Shown here piece after piece: positions 31,144 to 39,651 of a stretch of DNA of 64,000 nt (position 1 is the first letter of the stretch; the number at the start of each line of letters is the position of its first letter). The notes below the pieces were generated by a model. It was not told where the DNA came from. It was given only the letters and a program-made list of their open reading frames with translations, and ran no database searches. The stretch comes from Candidatus Nanohaloarchaea archaeon (GTDB lineage Archaea; Nanohalarchaeota; Nanosalinia; Nanosalinales; Nanosalinaceae), in NCBI GenBank assembly GCA_013343275.1, contig CP046106.1, forward strand, positions 310,001-374,000, written 5' to 3'. The position numbers and the translations under genes are program-made.

Positions 31144-31698
31144 TCAGGAGTACCTGGCCGTATGCTCCTCGACGTCGTCAAGGAAGGATTCAAAGCGGTC
31201 GATATAGTTGTCGTCTTCAAGCTCTCCTTCTTCATTGAACGTGCTGCCGACGTTGGAGACAGGGATGTCCGGGCCGATATTGCCTCCGAACTCGAGTGCT
31301 ACATCGTGTAGATGGCTTAGAGCTCTAACTCCACCGAAACTTCCTCCTGAAACCGTTACGAATGAGAAAGGTTTATCGTTGTACTCAGGGTAGAGGTGAT
31401 CGAGCAGGTTCTTTAGAGATCCCGGAATAGAGTGGTTGTACTCTGGTGAAACAACCACAAGGCCGTCAGCCTTCTCTACTTTCTGACCGAACTCCTCAAT
31501 ATCCTCGGGATGTTTGTCGTTGTCGCTGTAACGGGTATGTTCCAGCATAGGGATCTCTCTGTCAGCTAGGTCGAAGAGCTCTGTATCATGGCCTCTACTG
31601 TTCAGTTTACGGGTTACGTAGAGTGCAGGTCTGATCGATTTTCTGCCTTCACGGGCAGTTCCTTCAATAACAAGTAGTTCGAGTTTGTCTTCCGTCAT
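31144..31698 (-). CDS. NADPH-dependent FMN reductase-like protein
   Basis: About 184 aa from the ATG at 31698. It has a flavodoxin-like fold with EGTAREGRKS in the phosphate-binding position, the family signature SPEYNHSIPGSLKNLLDHL near 90-108 and VSGGSFGGVRAL near 119-130. Such proteins reduce FMN, quinones or chromate using NAD(P)H. It is a single gene, convergent with the PiT gene. Confidence 0.9.
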   Translation of the reverse strand: MTEDKLELLVIEGTAREGRKSIRPALYVTRKLNSRGHDTELFDLADREIPMLEHTRYSDNDKHPEDIEEFGQKVEKADGLVVVSPEYNHSIPGSLKNLLDHLYPEYNDKPFSFVTVSGGSFGGVRALSHLHDVALEFGGNIGPDIPVSNVGSTFNEEGELEDDNYIDRFESFLDDVEEHTARYS

Positions 31699-31940
31699 GA
31701 AAAACAGTTGATCCATCTATTCTTATATGGTCTTTTTTCGGACACCTGGTGCAGAGAACGATACCCTGCCTGAGTTAGATAACCGGAAGAATTCTACAGG
31801 TATCGGACATTTCGGACAGCCGAGAATCGCCTTATTAGGGCCTGAAGAGGAATAATTGGTTAGAGGCGAGGACAATATGATACGATCTGCCAACCGAGCA
31901 CCTGAACCTGAGTATGTATCTCTCAAACTACTGGACGACG

Positions 31941-32078
31941 ATGAGAGAGGTGGTTTCTTTGCGGGCCTCCTGCGATAACTGTGGTTTCAAGAAGGCCTCT
32001 GAGGAACATAACTGTTTGAGATGTGGGGCCAGGCCGCCACGTGAGAAACTATCCTTTGCTATGAAGGCTATCTACTGA
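31941..32078 (+). CDS. Small zinc-ribbon protein
   Basis: A 45-aa protein with two cysteine pairs (ASCDNCGF and HNCLRCGA) and a basic C-terminus (RPPREKLSFAMKAIY). The spacing suits a single zinc ribbon. A short alternative ORF in another frame (31877-31977) has a purine-rich site upstream, and a frameshift between the two cannot be excluded. Function unknown; haloarchaea carry many such mini zinc proteins. Confidence 0.55.
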   Translation: MREVVSLRASCDNCGFKKASEEHNCLRCGARPPREKLSFAMKAIY

Positions 32079-32102
32079 GATTCTTCCTTTCTTCTTTAAT
32101 TT

Positions 32103-32489
32103 ATGTGGTACAAAAAGTTTCTCATGGAGGAAGTTACTGAGTCGCTCCTAGATGATGTAGTCCGGGCCAAGGACTTCAATGATCGGGGTTTTCAGATGTT
32201 TACGCAGAACTTTTATCTGTGTAAGGCCTTTCTACGTTATTTTTCTGTTAAGAGAGGTACCTCGTTTAACTCGTCGAAGGTGTCGAAGAAGTTCCCTCTC
32301 AGTGTGACCGTTGCCGGTACATGTCTCAGCGTTCTGGAGGACCTGGAAGTTGTTGAGAGCCGTACATCCTCCAGCTCCGCCAGTCGATACATGCCCGGTT
32401 CTGTTGATCTAGAGAAACTAGAGAAAATTGAAGAGGTACTGAAGGAGAACCGGGAGATAGATGAGTTTACCGGTAAAGAGAACTCTTGA
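32103..32489 (+). CDS. Unknown small protein, possible helix-turn-helix
   Basis: Up to 128 aa (a second ATG at 32124 gives 121). The region SKVSKKFPLSVTVAGTCLSVLEDLEVVESR looks like a winged-helix recognition unit followed by a wing, suggesting DNA binding, but no family is recognised. It is convergent with the bPH2 gene, overlapping its 3' end by 23 nt. Confidence 0.55.
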   Translation: MWYKKFLMEEVTESLLDDVVRAKDFNDRGFQMFTQNFYLCKAFLRYFSVKRGTSFNSSKVSKKFPLSVTVAGTCLSVLEDLEVVESRTSSSSASRYMPGSVDLEKLEKIEEVLKENREIDEFTGKENS

Positions 32490-33891
32490 AGTTTTCAAAT
32501 ACCTCTTCCCTCAGCCTCCGAGCCTTATCTGAGTCGAGATCTTCTGCTACCGCATCTTTCTGGAATGCAGAGGTTCCTGCTATATCAAGTGTCAGAGATG
32601 AGAGATTCCATCTCCTCTGCAACAGTGTCTGACTCTCAATCAGATTCTGAATCCTGTAGTACGGAACTATCATAGTTTGACGGTTCCAGAACCCGCTCAT
32701 AGTGAAGAAATGTTCTGCACCTCTACCATATCCTACATTAACCCATTTGTAATGCGCTGCGATTGCGGACAAAGGATAGAGTGCCAGAAGAGGCAGGTAA
32801 TTGAATCCCGCCATGTAGTCTGCCGCCATGCCTAGAGCGAGCACTGCGGTCGATACAATTGCATAGCGGCCAAAGTACCTCCTGCGAGCTCTATCCGGGA
32901 TACTTGAGATATTCAGGTCATCAAACTCCTCCACTTTATGTGCAAACTCTATCACTCTCTCACGTCGGCCCATAGGGATTGCGGACTCCGGGCCTTGCTC
33001 CATCGATTGTTCTGCCGAGTAACCTGCAGTCTCAATCTTCAGAGTCGAGTACCCTATCATTCTCTTCAGCGGATTTTCCTCTATCGTCAGTTTCTGCACC
33101 TTCTCCAGAGGTATGCTTCCTTCGGAGCGGTTGAAAAGCCCTCTTTCATACTCTAGGGAGTTGTCGGCCTGGTAGAGCTTGAAATCGAAGTACTTGAAGA
33201 ACTGTGTTGCGGCAGATCCAAGCCATGTAACTATCGCTCCAGTTACAAGTATAAGGCCTCCTGCTAAAGCAGTTGCCAGGCCTAGTCCTTCTATCTGATG
33301 CCCTATAAATCCTCCCATAATTCCAAGTACTGCGAAGAGTCCGGCAATAGCTCGGCCTTGTATAGAGGTGAGGGATAGTAGCCCTAGCTCGTTTCTGTCG
33401 AGTTCGAAAAGTAGCTCTCTACTATCTTCTTCCTCTGTTTCTTCCTGTTCTTCTCCTTTTTTCAGTTTTCTTACCTTCTGCTGTATGTTGCGAGCTTCCT
33501 CCAGATCTACGAACTTGAATGATGCCTCTGTGGTTCCTCCTCCGGCTGTCTCCAGGTTCACCTCTGCGATACCTAGCATTCGATGTACTATGTTCCGGTT
33601 TATATCGACGTTCTGTATTCTGCGGAGAGGTATTTCTCTCTGGTTCTTTCTGATAACCCCATGCTTGATTTTAACACCTTCTTTCTCTATGAAGTACGAG
33701 TAGTTTTTCCAGACCAGGTACTGCCAGGCCAGCGAAATACTGATAGTTGCAATAAATAGAAAACCGACGATCAGGGCTGCTACAAGATTAAAACTCTGGA
33801 TAGATGATGCTCCGGAAAATACGAAGATAGCTAGCAGCGCCAGAACGTTTTGCAGAGCCTTGTAAAGTATTGATTCTTTCGCAAGCTTCAT
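32467..33891 (-). CDS. Membrane protein with duplicated bacterial PH (bPH2) domains, YdbT-like
   Basis: A 474-aa protein. Pairs of membrane helices alternate with bPH2 domains carrying the family motif (IPLRRIQNVDINRNIVHRMLGIAEVNLETAGG near 93-124, IPLEKVQKLTIEENPLKRMIGYSTLKIETAG near 260-290, and a third IVPYYRIQNLIESQTLLQRRW near 417). This is the YdbT layout. Its start overlaps the stop of the upstream YdbS-like gene by 4 nt. The pair is widespread in bacteria and archaea, and its role at the membrane is not well defined. Confidence 0.85.
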   Translation of the reverse strand: MKLAKESILYKALQNVLALLAIFVFSGASSIQSFNLVAALIVGFLFIATISISLAWQYLVWKNYSYFIEKEGVKIKHGVIRKNQREIPLRRIQNVDINRNIVHRMLGIAEVNLETAGGGTTEASFKFVDLEEARNIQQKVRKLKKGEEQEETEEEDSRELLFELDRNELGLLSLTSIQGRAIAGLFAVLGIMGGFIGHQIEGLGLATALAGGLILVTGAIVTWLGSAATQFFKYFDFKLYQADNSLEYERGLFNRSEGSIPLEKVQKLTIEENPLKRMIGYSTLKIETAGYSAEQSMEQGPESAIPMGRRERVIEFAHKVEEFDDLNISSIPDRARRRYFGRYAIVSTAVLALGMAADYMAGFNYLPLLALYPLSAIAAHYKWVNVGYGRGAEHFFTMSGFWNRQTMIVPYYRIQNLIESQTLLQRRWNLSSLTLDIAGTSAFQKDAVAEDLDSDKARRLREEVFENFKSSLYR

Positions 33892-34352
33892 ACTGCATCT
33901 CTGTCCTCTGACTCTATTGCGACATCTCGTAGCTTTCTCTGAATACTGTCTGCATCTTCAGGAACCAGCCCTGGCAGAGTTACGTCAGCACCTCTAGACC
34001 CTGCGGTGTACACTACCACTCTTGAGAGGCTGAAAAGACGATCAAGAACATTTCTCTGGGTATCTACGTGTTGGATCCTTACATACGGAACCATTGAGTA
34101 TACTTTTCTGAATACACCGTGCTCCAGGTAAAGGTGATCTTCCTTCAGTTCAAAGTTCCAGGCCCTGTATCGGTAGAAAGTATAAGTTACGGAAAAAGTT
34201 CCCAGAACCAGCAGAGATGACACAAAAGCGGCGAACCCAGTGAGACTCGTGTACTGCTGAAGCGGCCAGGTTGCCAAAGCAGACAGTACAAGAGTCGGTA
34301 TGATTGCCTGAAGCAGCCAGATGCCTAGTACCTTTTTCTCAGGTTTTCTCAC
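33888..34352 (-). CDS. bPH2-domain membrane protein, YdbS-like
   Basis: A 154-aa protein with two N-terminal membrane helices (IWLLQAIIPTLVLSALATW and FAAFVSSLLVLGTFSVTY) and one bPH2 domain containing VPYVRIQHVDTQRNVLDRLFSLSRVVVYTAG. It is the small partner of the YdbT-like protein encoded just downstream with an ATGA overlap. The two probably form a complex. Confidence 0.85.
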   Translation of the reverse strand: MRKPEKKVLGIWLLQAIIPTLVLSALATWPLQQYTSLTGFAAFVSSLLVLGTFSVTYTFYRYRAWNFELKEDHLYLEHGVFRKVYSMVPYVRIQHVDTQRNVLDRLFSLSRVVVYTAGSRGADVTLPGLVPEDADSIQRKLRDVAIESEDRDAV

Positions 34353-34426
34353 AGAATATCACCTTTTCCCAGATCTGGGGAGATCATATTATCTGAACCG
34401 GGTATCAATGTGTTAAATCTTTCTCT

Positions 34427-35206
34427 TCACTCATCTTTCTTGCCTGTAAGGCCTCTTTCGGAAGCCTGGGAAAGATATTGCTCTGTAAGATCCGACTTGA
34501 TCTTCTCTGATCTAGAAGACCTGTCTATCCAGTAGTACAGCGTTGCCTTAGGGCCTTCAGAATCAATCCTTACCTCCGGCACTGGTTTGTCTCTAACCTC
34601 TTCATTCTCTCCGGCTACCTCCTTGAGAAGTTCCTGTACTTCTTCCAGTTTGTCAGGTTCCAAGTCTACTGTTAGATTTCTCTTTGTTCTGTCTGCACGA
34701 GTATAATTCAAGGTAGGGTTTCCTGTAATCATTGCGTTCGGTAGGACAACTTTCTGGCTTTTATCGTTCTTTATAACAGTATCTCTGAGGTTTGTCTGCT
34801 TTACAACCCCTGATTTCTCATTTACCTCTATATAATCTCCTCTAACAAATGGCGGGTCGAAGTACATGAGCACACCAGCCATAACATTCGATATCTGATC
34901 TCTCATTCCAAAACCAACTGCAACAGTTAGGGCTGCCGCAATAGCACCTATTATAGAGGCCAGGTTACCGAAAGACCCTGCCTGAAGAGCTACTGTGAAC
35001 GATACGAACAGTCCTGTAAGGCCTGCGAAGTTAACAATGCTGTGAGAGGTCTTGGTATCGGCCTTCTTCCGCACCAGTCTTTCCGTCATCGGCATGACTG
35101 CTACACGGGTTATAACAGCGCCAGCTGCTAGAGTAATCAGAAATCGGATGATATTTACCGCTATTTCGCCACTGCCAAGTACCGTTGAAGGATCAACCTG
35201 AATCAT
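34427..35206 (-). CDS. MscS-family mechanosensitive channel
   Basis: A 259-aa protein. Two to three N-terminal membrane helices lead to the pore helix region ASIIGAIAAALTVAVGFGMRDQISNVMAG with the Ala/Gly packing typical of MscS TM3, followed by the beta domain (FVRGDYIEV, SGVVKQTNLRDTVIKN, VLPNAMI) and the alpha/beta cytoplasmic vestibule. Such channels release solutes on hypo-osmotic shock, relevant to a halophile facing dilution. It lacks the extra C-terminal extension of large MscS forms. Confidence 0.9.
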   Translation of the reverse strand: MIQVDPSTVLGSGEIAVNIIRFLITLAAGAVITRVAVMPMTERLVRKKADTKTSHSIVNFAGLTGLFVSFTVALQAGSFGNLASIIGAIAAALTVAVGFGMRDQISNVMAGVLMYFDPPFVRGDYIEVNEKSGVVKQTNLRDTVIKNDKSQKVVLPNAMITGNPTLNYTRADRTKRNLTVDLEPDKLEEVQELLKEVAGENEEVRDKPVPEVRIDSEGPKATLYYWIDRSSRSEKIKSDLTEQYLSQASERGLTGKKDE

Positions 35207-35247
35207 AACAAAGAATGGACAGGACTATTTTTGAATCAAATCCTCCC

Positions 35248-36381
35248 TCAGTTAAGAACAGATATTTCCTCTACGGCGGAGAAAAATTCCTCAATGTCCT
35301 CTCTGTCGTTGTAGAGATGTAGCGATGCCCGGAAGCTGGGCTGTAACTCTTTGCTGTTGAACCAGGAATGAACGCAGTGACGGCCTGATCGAACAGCTAT
35401 ATTCTTTGTATCCAGTATCTCTGCAACTTGGTGAGAGCCTATATTCTCAAAGGCGAAAGAGAATACTCCTTCACCTCTGTCGCCGAGTACCTGGAGGCCT
35501 TCTACTCCAGCAGCTTTCTTTCTCATTAGTTCAGAAAGCCTTTTCTCATGCTCCTGAATCCTGTCCATACCTATATTTTCCAGGTAATCAACTGCGGCAC
35601 CTAGGCCTATAATACCTGCTGCATTCGGGAGCCCGGCCTCAACACAGTGTGGAAAGCTGCGGAAGTCAGAAGTGCGGAAACTCGTATCATTTACTGCTCC
35701 TCCACCGGTTTTCACTTTTCGGAATTTATCCTGCATTTCCTCGGAGACATAGAGTACTCCTGTACCAGTAGGGCCCAGTGCCTTGTGGCCTGAGAAGGCA
35801 AGTATATCAGCCCCAGTATCTTCTACAGAGACAGAAGTATGTGATACGCTTTGAGCTGCGTCAACCACAAGGACCCCTCCGTTATCGTGTACAACTTCGG
35901 AAACTTCTTCTAGAGGGAGTTCCGAACCATCTATATTCGATCGATGATGGAGAGATACTACCGCATCATCATCGACAGCTTTCTCTAGCTTGGCTATATC
36001 AAGACCGTTCTCTGTATCCAGAGCTGTTATTTCTCTATCCTGCCAGGGTACAAGATTAGAGTTATGTTCTTTATCAGAAACAACTACTTTCCCCTGATCC
36101 AGGGCATTTGCAGTAAGATTTAACGCCTCTGTAGTTCCAGACGTAAATGCAACTTCGCTTTCCTCTGCATCTATGAAGTCAGCAACTTTCCTCCTGCTCT
36201 CGTCTATCATTTCAGTTGTCTGTCTGCTCAGCGAGTGACCGCTTCTCCCCGGACAGGCTGAGAACTCTCTGTAGTATCTATCAACAGCCTCCAGCACCTG
36301 TTCAGGTTTCAGTGACATACAGGCGCTGTCAAGATATGTTATATCCCTATTCTGAAGAAGCGGGAAATCCTCTTTATTCAT
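35248..36381 (-). CDS. sufS: SufS-type cysteine desulfurase
   Basis: A 377-aa class V aminotransferase-fold enzyme. The PLP lysine is K200 in SGHKALGPTG, the PLP-ring aspartate is D174 in VVDAAQS, and the persulfide cysteine is C336 in RSGRHCVHSW, matching SufS rather than NifS. It takes sulfur from cysteine for Fe-S clusters or tRNA thiolation (thiI is at 19.3 kb). The ATG at 36381 is chosen because GGAGGTGA precedes it. Its start overlaps the stop of the upstream membrane-protein gene. No SufBCD genes are in the window. Confidence 0.88.
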   Translation of the reverse strand: MNKEDFPLLQNRDITYLDSACMSLKPEQVLEAVDRYYREFSACPGRSGHSLSRQTTEMIDESRRKVADFIDAEESEVAFTSGTTEALNLTANALDQGKVVVSDKEHNSNLVPWQDREITALDTENGLDIAKLEKAVDDDAVVSLHHRSNIDGSELPLEEVSEVVHDNGGVLVVDAAQSVSHTSVSVEDTGADILAFSGHKALGPTGTGVLYVSEEMQDKFRKVKTGGGAVNDTSFRTSDFRSFPHCVEAGLPNAAGIIGLGAAVDYLENIGMDRIQEHEKRLSELMRKKAAGVEGLQVLGDRGEGVFSFAFENIGSHQVAEILDTKNIAVRSGRHCVHSWFNSKELQPSFRASLHLYNDREDIEEFFSAVEEISVLN

Positions 36382-36752
36382 AGAATCACCTCCAGCAACC
36401 CTGATGCTGCGCAACCGGTAGAGGAGGGGCCTTTACATGAACCGTAGAGATAAAGCAGGACAACTGCTCTCAGACTGATTATGAATGTAATCAGAAATAG
36501 CAGTACGAAGAGGCCTGCTAGCTTCTCCAGATGTCTGTCAACGAAGGATGCTGCTCTGGGGTAACGGCCGAGTAACGGTGAGAGGATCTTCGCCCTGACT
36601 TTATCGTCGAAACTGGACTGGCACTCCCCGGTTACGGTTTTATCTATCAGGCAGTTGAAAGCCTCTCTGGCGAGTTCTCGATGACTAGCTGAGAAAATTC
36701 CCAGGATAGAGAAAACTATTAGAGATGCTATACAGATCATAGAGTGAAACAT
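36378..36752 (-). CDS. Cysteine-containing membrane protein upstream of sufS
   Basis: A 124-aa protein with two hydrophobic helices (about 4-22 and 82-104) around a soluble loop containing FNCLIDKTVTGECQ, then a C-terminal CKGPSSTGCA. The five to six cysteines, partly paired, hint at a thiol or metal role. No family is recognised. The ATGA overlap with sufS indicates co-translation, so it may assist sulfur or Fe-S metabolism; that is inference. Confidence 0.6.
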   Translation of the reverse strand: MFHSMICIASLIVFSILGIFSASHRELAREAFNCLIDKTVTGECQSSFDDKVRAKILSPLLGRYPRAASFVDRHLEKLAGLFVLLFLITFIISLRAVVLLYLYGSCKGPSSTGCAASGLLEVIL

Positions 36753-36814
36753 CTACATCCGGCCTTAACTCTGTACTGGTAAAATATTCAAAAGCAGGAT
36801 GTTAACAACTAGTT

Positions 36815-37210
36815 ATGAGAGGCCGTATCGAGAGAAAGGTTGAATGTAATCCTGGCATCAGCTTCTCAGAGCTGAAGGAGAGCCTCGAGATGGCTAACGG
36901 CCAGTTACAGTACCATCTCAGAAATGCAGATGTAGAGAAGATAGACAAGGGTTATGTGGGGAAAGGTAAGTGCAGCGAATGCAGTCTGAGCAGTGTCTGC
37001 AGAGATAAATGTATACTTGGAGTTCTCAGAGACAGCAGAAAAAAGAGGATCGCCGCCCTAGTTGATGCAGGTGTGAAGAAAAAAGAGATTTCCTCTCAAC
37101 TGGGTATTGATCCATCCACTCTCAGCTATCATATCAATGACTTGAGGAAGAGTAACGTGCTCGAAGGAGATTCTCTGAGGCCCGAGATCTCAGATCAAAT
37201 AGAATTTTGA
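36815..37210 (+). CDS. Winged-helix regulator with a four-cysteine cluster
   Basis: A 131-aa protein with two helix-turn-helix units (ISFSELKESLEMANGQLQYHL near 15-35 and VKKKEISSQLGIDPSTLSYHI near 86-106) joined by a linker with C53-x2-C56-x5-C62-x3-C66 (CSECSLSSVCRDKC). Such a cluster could bind Zn or an Fe-S cluster. The gene is divergent from the membrane protein-sufS operon over 62 bp, so control of that operon in response to Fe-S or redox state is a reasonable hypothesis. No named family is certain. Confidence 0.75.
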   Translation: MRGRIERKVECNPGISFSELKESLEMANGQLQYHLRNADVEKIDKGYVGKGKCSECSLSSVCRDKCILGVLRDSRKKRIAALVDAGVKKKEISSQLGIDPSTLSYHINDLRKSNVLEGDSLRPEISDQIEF

Positions 37211-37274
37211 TTCGTTTACTAACAGGTTTTATAGTCCGGTAGAAACTAGAGGTATGTATGAAAGGTGAAATTCT

Positions 37275-38039
37275 ATGAACAGATTTGAAGGAAGAACCGC
37301 TATCGTAACCGGATCATCTTCTGGAATTGGGCGTGAAATCGCCCAGAAACTGGCTGAAGAAGGTGCAGAGGTTGTAGTAGCTGATGTGCAGAGAGAACCT
37401 AACCAGGAAGGCCTTCCTACAGATGAGAAAATCAGAGAGGACGGTGGCGAAGCAGTCTTCATCGAGACAGATGTGAGCGATGAGGAATCGGTAAAAGATA
37501 CTGTATATCAGGCCGCTGAAAAGTACGGAAAGATAGATGTACTGGTTAATAACGCCGGTATCCATATTCCTGGGTCAGCCGTTGACACAGATATGGAGGA
37601 CTGGAGAAAGACTCTTGAAGTCAATCTTGACGGCCAGTATCTCTGCAGCAAACACGTTATAGACCACATGCAGCAGGAGGACATAGAAGGCGACATAGTT
37701 AACATTGCCAGTATCGCTGGCATCGTCGGTTACGGCCAGAACGCTGCCTACTGTGCCTCTAAAGGCGGTGTAGTGGAGCTTACACGTGAAATGGCTCTTG
37801 ACTATGGTGACAAAGGTATCAATATTAACTCTGTCTCTCCAGGTGTTATCAGAACGGCTATGACTGAGGAAATGCTTGAAGATGATGAGCAGAGACAGTT
37901 CATCGACTCAAATACTGTGTCCGAAAGAGTGGGAGAGCCCGAAGATATTGCGAACGCCGTGGCATTTCTGGCCTCAGACGAGAGCGATTTCATAGTTGGA
38001 GAAAACCTGGTCGTAGACGGCGGATGGACAGCACACTGA
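37275..38039 (+). CDS. Short-chain dehydrogenase/reductase
   Basis: A 254-aa classical SDR: cofactor motif TGSSSGIGREIA (13-24), NNAG at 91-94, active-site Ser in NIASIAG near 140, YCASKGG (Tyr and Lys of the YxxxK motif), and PGVIRTAM. The acidic residue after the second strand (ADVQ) suggests NAD+ preference. The substrate (sugar, polyol or 3-oxoacyl) cannot be told. It lies 6 nt before the hydroxyacid dehydrogenase gene and is probably co-transcribed. Confidence 0.92.
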   Translation: MNRFEGRTAIVTGSSSGIGREIAQKLAEEGAEVVVADVQREPNQEGLPTDEKIREDGGEAVFIETDVSDEESVKDTVYQAAEKYGKIDVLVNNAGIHIPGSAVDTDMEDWRKTLEVNLDGQYLCSKHVIDHMQQEDIEGDIVNIASIAGIVGYGQNAAYCASKGGVVELTREMALDYGDKGININSVSPGVIRTAMTEEMLEDDEQRQFIDSNTVSERVGEPEDIANAVAFLASDESDFIVGENLVVDGGWTAH

Positions 38040-38045
38040 TCCATC

Positions 38046-39020
38046 ATGAAAGTTGCATGGTTCGACGCTGAGGAGTGGGAGAAGGAGTACCTGCAGTACA
38101 AAACCTCTGATCTGGATATAGAGTTCTTCGAGGAATCGCTGAATGCCGATACCGTGGAGGAGGCGGAAGGTTTCGATGCAGTAGCAGTATTCGTTGACTC
38201 AACTGTAGATGAAGAAGTACTGAATTCTCTTGATGCAGACCTGGTTGCCTGCCGCTCTACAGGGTACGACCATGTAGATCTGGATGCAGCGGAGGAAAAT
38301 AGGATAACAGTCTGTAATGTGCCGCAGTACGGAGGAAGTACTGTTGCAGAGCACACATTTGGACTGATTCTCAGCCTCAGCAGGAAGATCTACGACGCAA
38401 TAAGAAAGGTAGAGGAAGGAAGTTTCGACCATGAAGGCCTTCGAGGTTTCGATTTGAACGGTAAGAAGCTTGGTGTAATCGGCACTGGTGCAATAGGCCA
38501 GAACGTTATACAGATTGCGAAAGGGTTCGGCATGGATGTAATAGCCTACGACCCGTATGGAGATGACAAACTTGAGGAAGAGCTTGGATTCATGTATGTC
38601 TCGCTGGAAGACCTTCTCTCCAAATCCGATGTTGTAACTCTTCACTGCCCTCTAACAGATTCAACCAGGCATATGCTGTCAGAAGATGAGTTCGACCTTA
38701 TGGATGGTGCTTTACTTGTGAATACTGCTAGAGGGGAGCTTGTGGACACAGAGGCCCTGATTAATGCATTGGAGAACGATAGTGTCTCAGCTGCTGGCCT
38801 TGATGTGCTTGAGGAAGAGTGTTACGTTGAGGAGGATATAGAGGTTATGGGAGACCTAGAAGACGAGTGTGATCTGGAACTGATTCTGGAGGATCACATG
38901 TTGATGGAGAGGAGTGACGTGCTTGTTACTCCTCATAACGCTTTCAATAGCGAGGAGGCAATGCATAGAATCGTTGACACTACCTTGGATAATTTAAGAA
39001 ATAGGGAGAACAGGGTTTAA
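38046..39020 (+). CDS. D-2-hydroxyacid dehydrogenase (NAD-dependent)
   Basis: A 324-aa protein of the D-lactate/glycerate dehydrogenase family. The Rossmann motif is GVIGTGAIGQNVIQIAKGFGM (near 138-158), and the catalytic residues are the Arg in NTARGEL, the Glu in DVLEEE and the His in TPHNAF. CRSTGYDHVDLDAA near the N-terminus is typical of D-LDH-like members. It may reduce pyruvate to D-lactate in fermentation, consistent with the fermentative life proposed for nanohaloarchaea. It is convergent with the dsbB-like gene, overlapping by 4 nt. Confidence 0.9.
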   Translation: MKVAWFDAEEWEKEYLQYKTSDLDIEFFEESLNADTVEEAEGFDAVAVFVDSTVDEEVLNSLDADLVACRSTGYDHVDLDAAEENRITVCNVPQYGGSTVAEHTFGLILSLSRKIYDAIRKVEEGSFDHEGLRGFDLNGKKLGVIGTGAIGQNVIQIAKGFGMDVIAYDPYGDDKLEEELGFMYVSLEDLLSKSDVVTLHCPLTDSTRHMLSEDEFDLMDGALLVNTARGELVDTEALINALENDSVSAAGLDVLEEECYVEEDIEVMGDLEDECDLELILEDHMLMERSDVLVTPHNAFNSEEAMHRIVDTTLDNLRNRENRV

Positions 39021-39562
39021 TCCCTGAACTTCCACAGAAGCAGGCCTATAGCTACGAAGGCTGTTAATGCGAACATTGGAATGGTCATGTATCCGAAGTA
39101 GTAGGTGAACTTGTCGCTGCAGGATACAGCTAGTGTCGAACAGCCGGAGGTGACCTTGCTGAATATCTGAACCGAATAATGGTAGATTGAGATTGATCCA
39201 CCGATCATAACCATTGGAAGAACGTATTCATGAACGTCTTTTTTCTCCAGCAGCAGTGCAGTTGCTGTCAGTAGCGCGAGTGGGTACATGAATATTCTCT
39301 GGAACCAGCAGAGATGGCAGGGCGTCCAGCCGAGGATATTCGACATGTAGAGGCTTCCAAATGTAGCTACCAAGGATAGAATAAAGGCTAGCTCGAGGTG
39401 CCGGGCTCTGGTTCTGTCATACAGTTTTTCCAGCCAGCTGTAGTTCCTGTAGTCGAACCCTGTAAATCTCTGCGCTATGTAAAGTAGTGTTGTACCTGCT
39501 ATAGCGGCCTGAAGTAGAAGTGTTGCTCTTGATAGTATGAAAATCAGTGATTCTGGATTCAT
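39017..39562 (-). CDS. DsbB-like disulfide-forming membrane protein
   Basis: A 181-aa protein with about five hydrophobic helices; the first redox pair is C82/C85 (WTPCHLCWFQR) at a membrane edge, as in DsbB, and the second pair is C141/C148 (SGCSTLAVSC) in the following external loop. It would reoxidise the DsbA-like protein and pass electrons to a quinone. It is divergent from the DsbA-like gene at 39652 across 89 bp, so the two are probably co-regulated. Confidence 0.9.
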   Translation of the reverse strand: MNPESLIFILSRATLLLQAAIAGTTLLYIAQRFTGFDYRNYSWLEKLYDRTRARHLELAFILSLVATFGSLYMSNILGWTPCHLCWFQRIFMYPLALLTATALLLEKKDVHEYVLPMVMIGGSISIYHYSVQIFSKVTSGCSTLAVSCSDKFTYYFGYMTIPMFALTAFVAIGLLLWKFRD

Positions 39563-39651
39563 GTTGTAAGTGAAGGCCCTTGAGTTAAAAACTATTTCGC
39601 CTGGTTTGGGGAACCGAAATCTTTACTTATTGAACCTGTTAACTGTGTATT

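Noticed and set aside
31877-31977. A 33-codon ORF overlapping the zinc-ribbon gene, with a purine-rich site upstream
   Set aside because: No domain and no cysteines; it could be an N-terminal exon-like part of the zinc protein if a frameshift exists, but that is not demonstrable.
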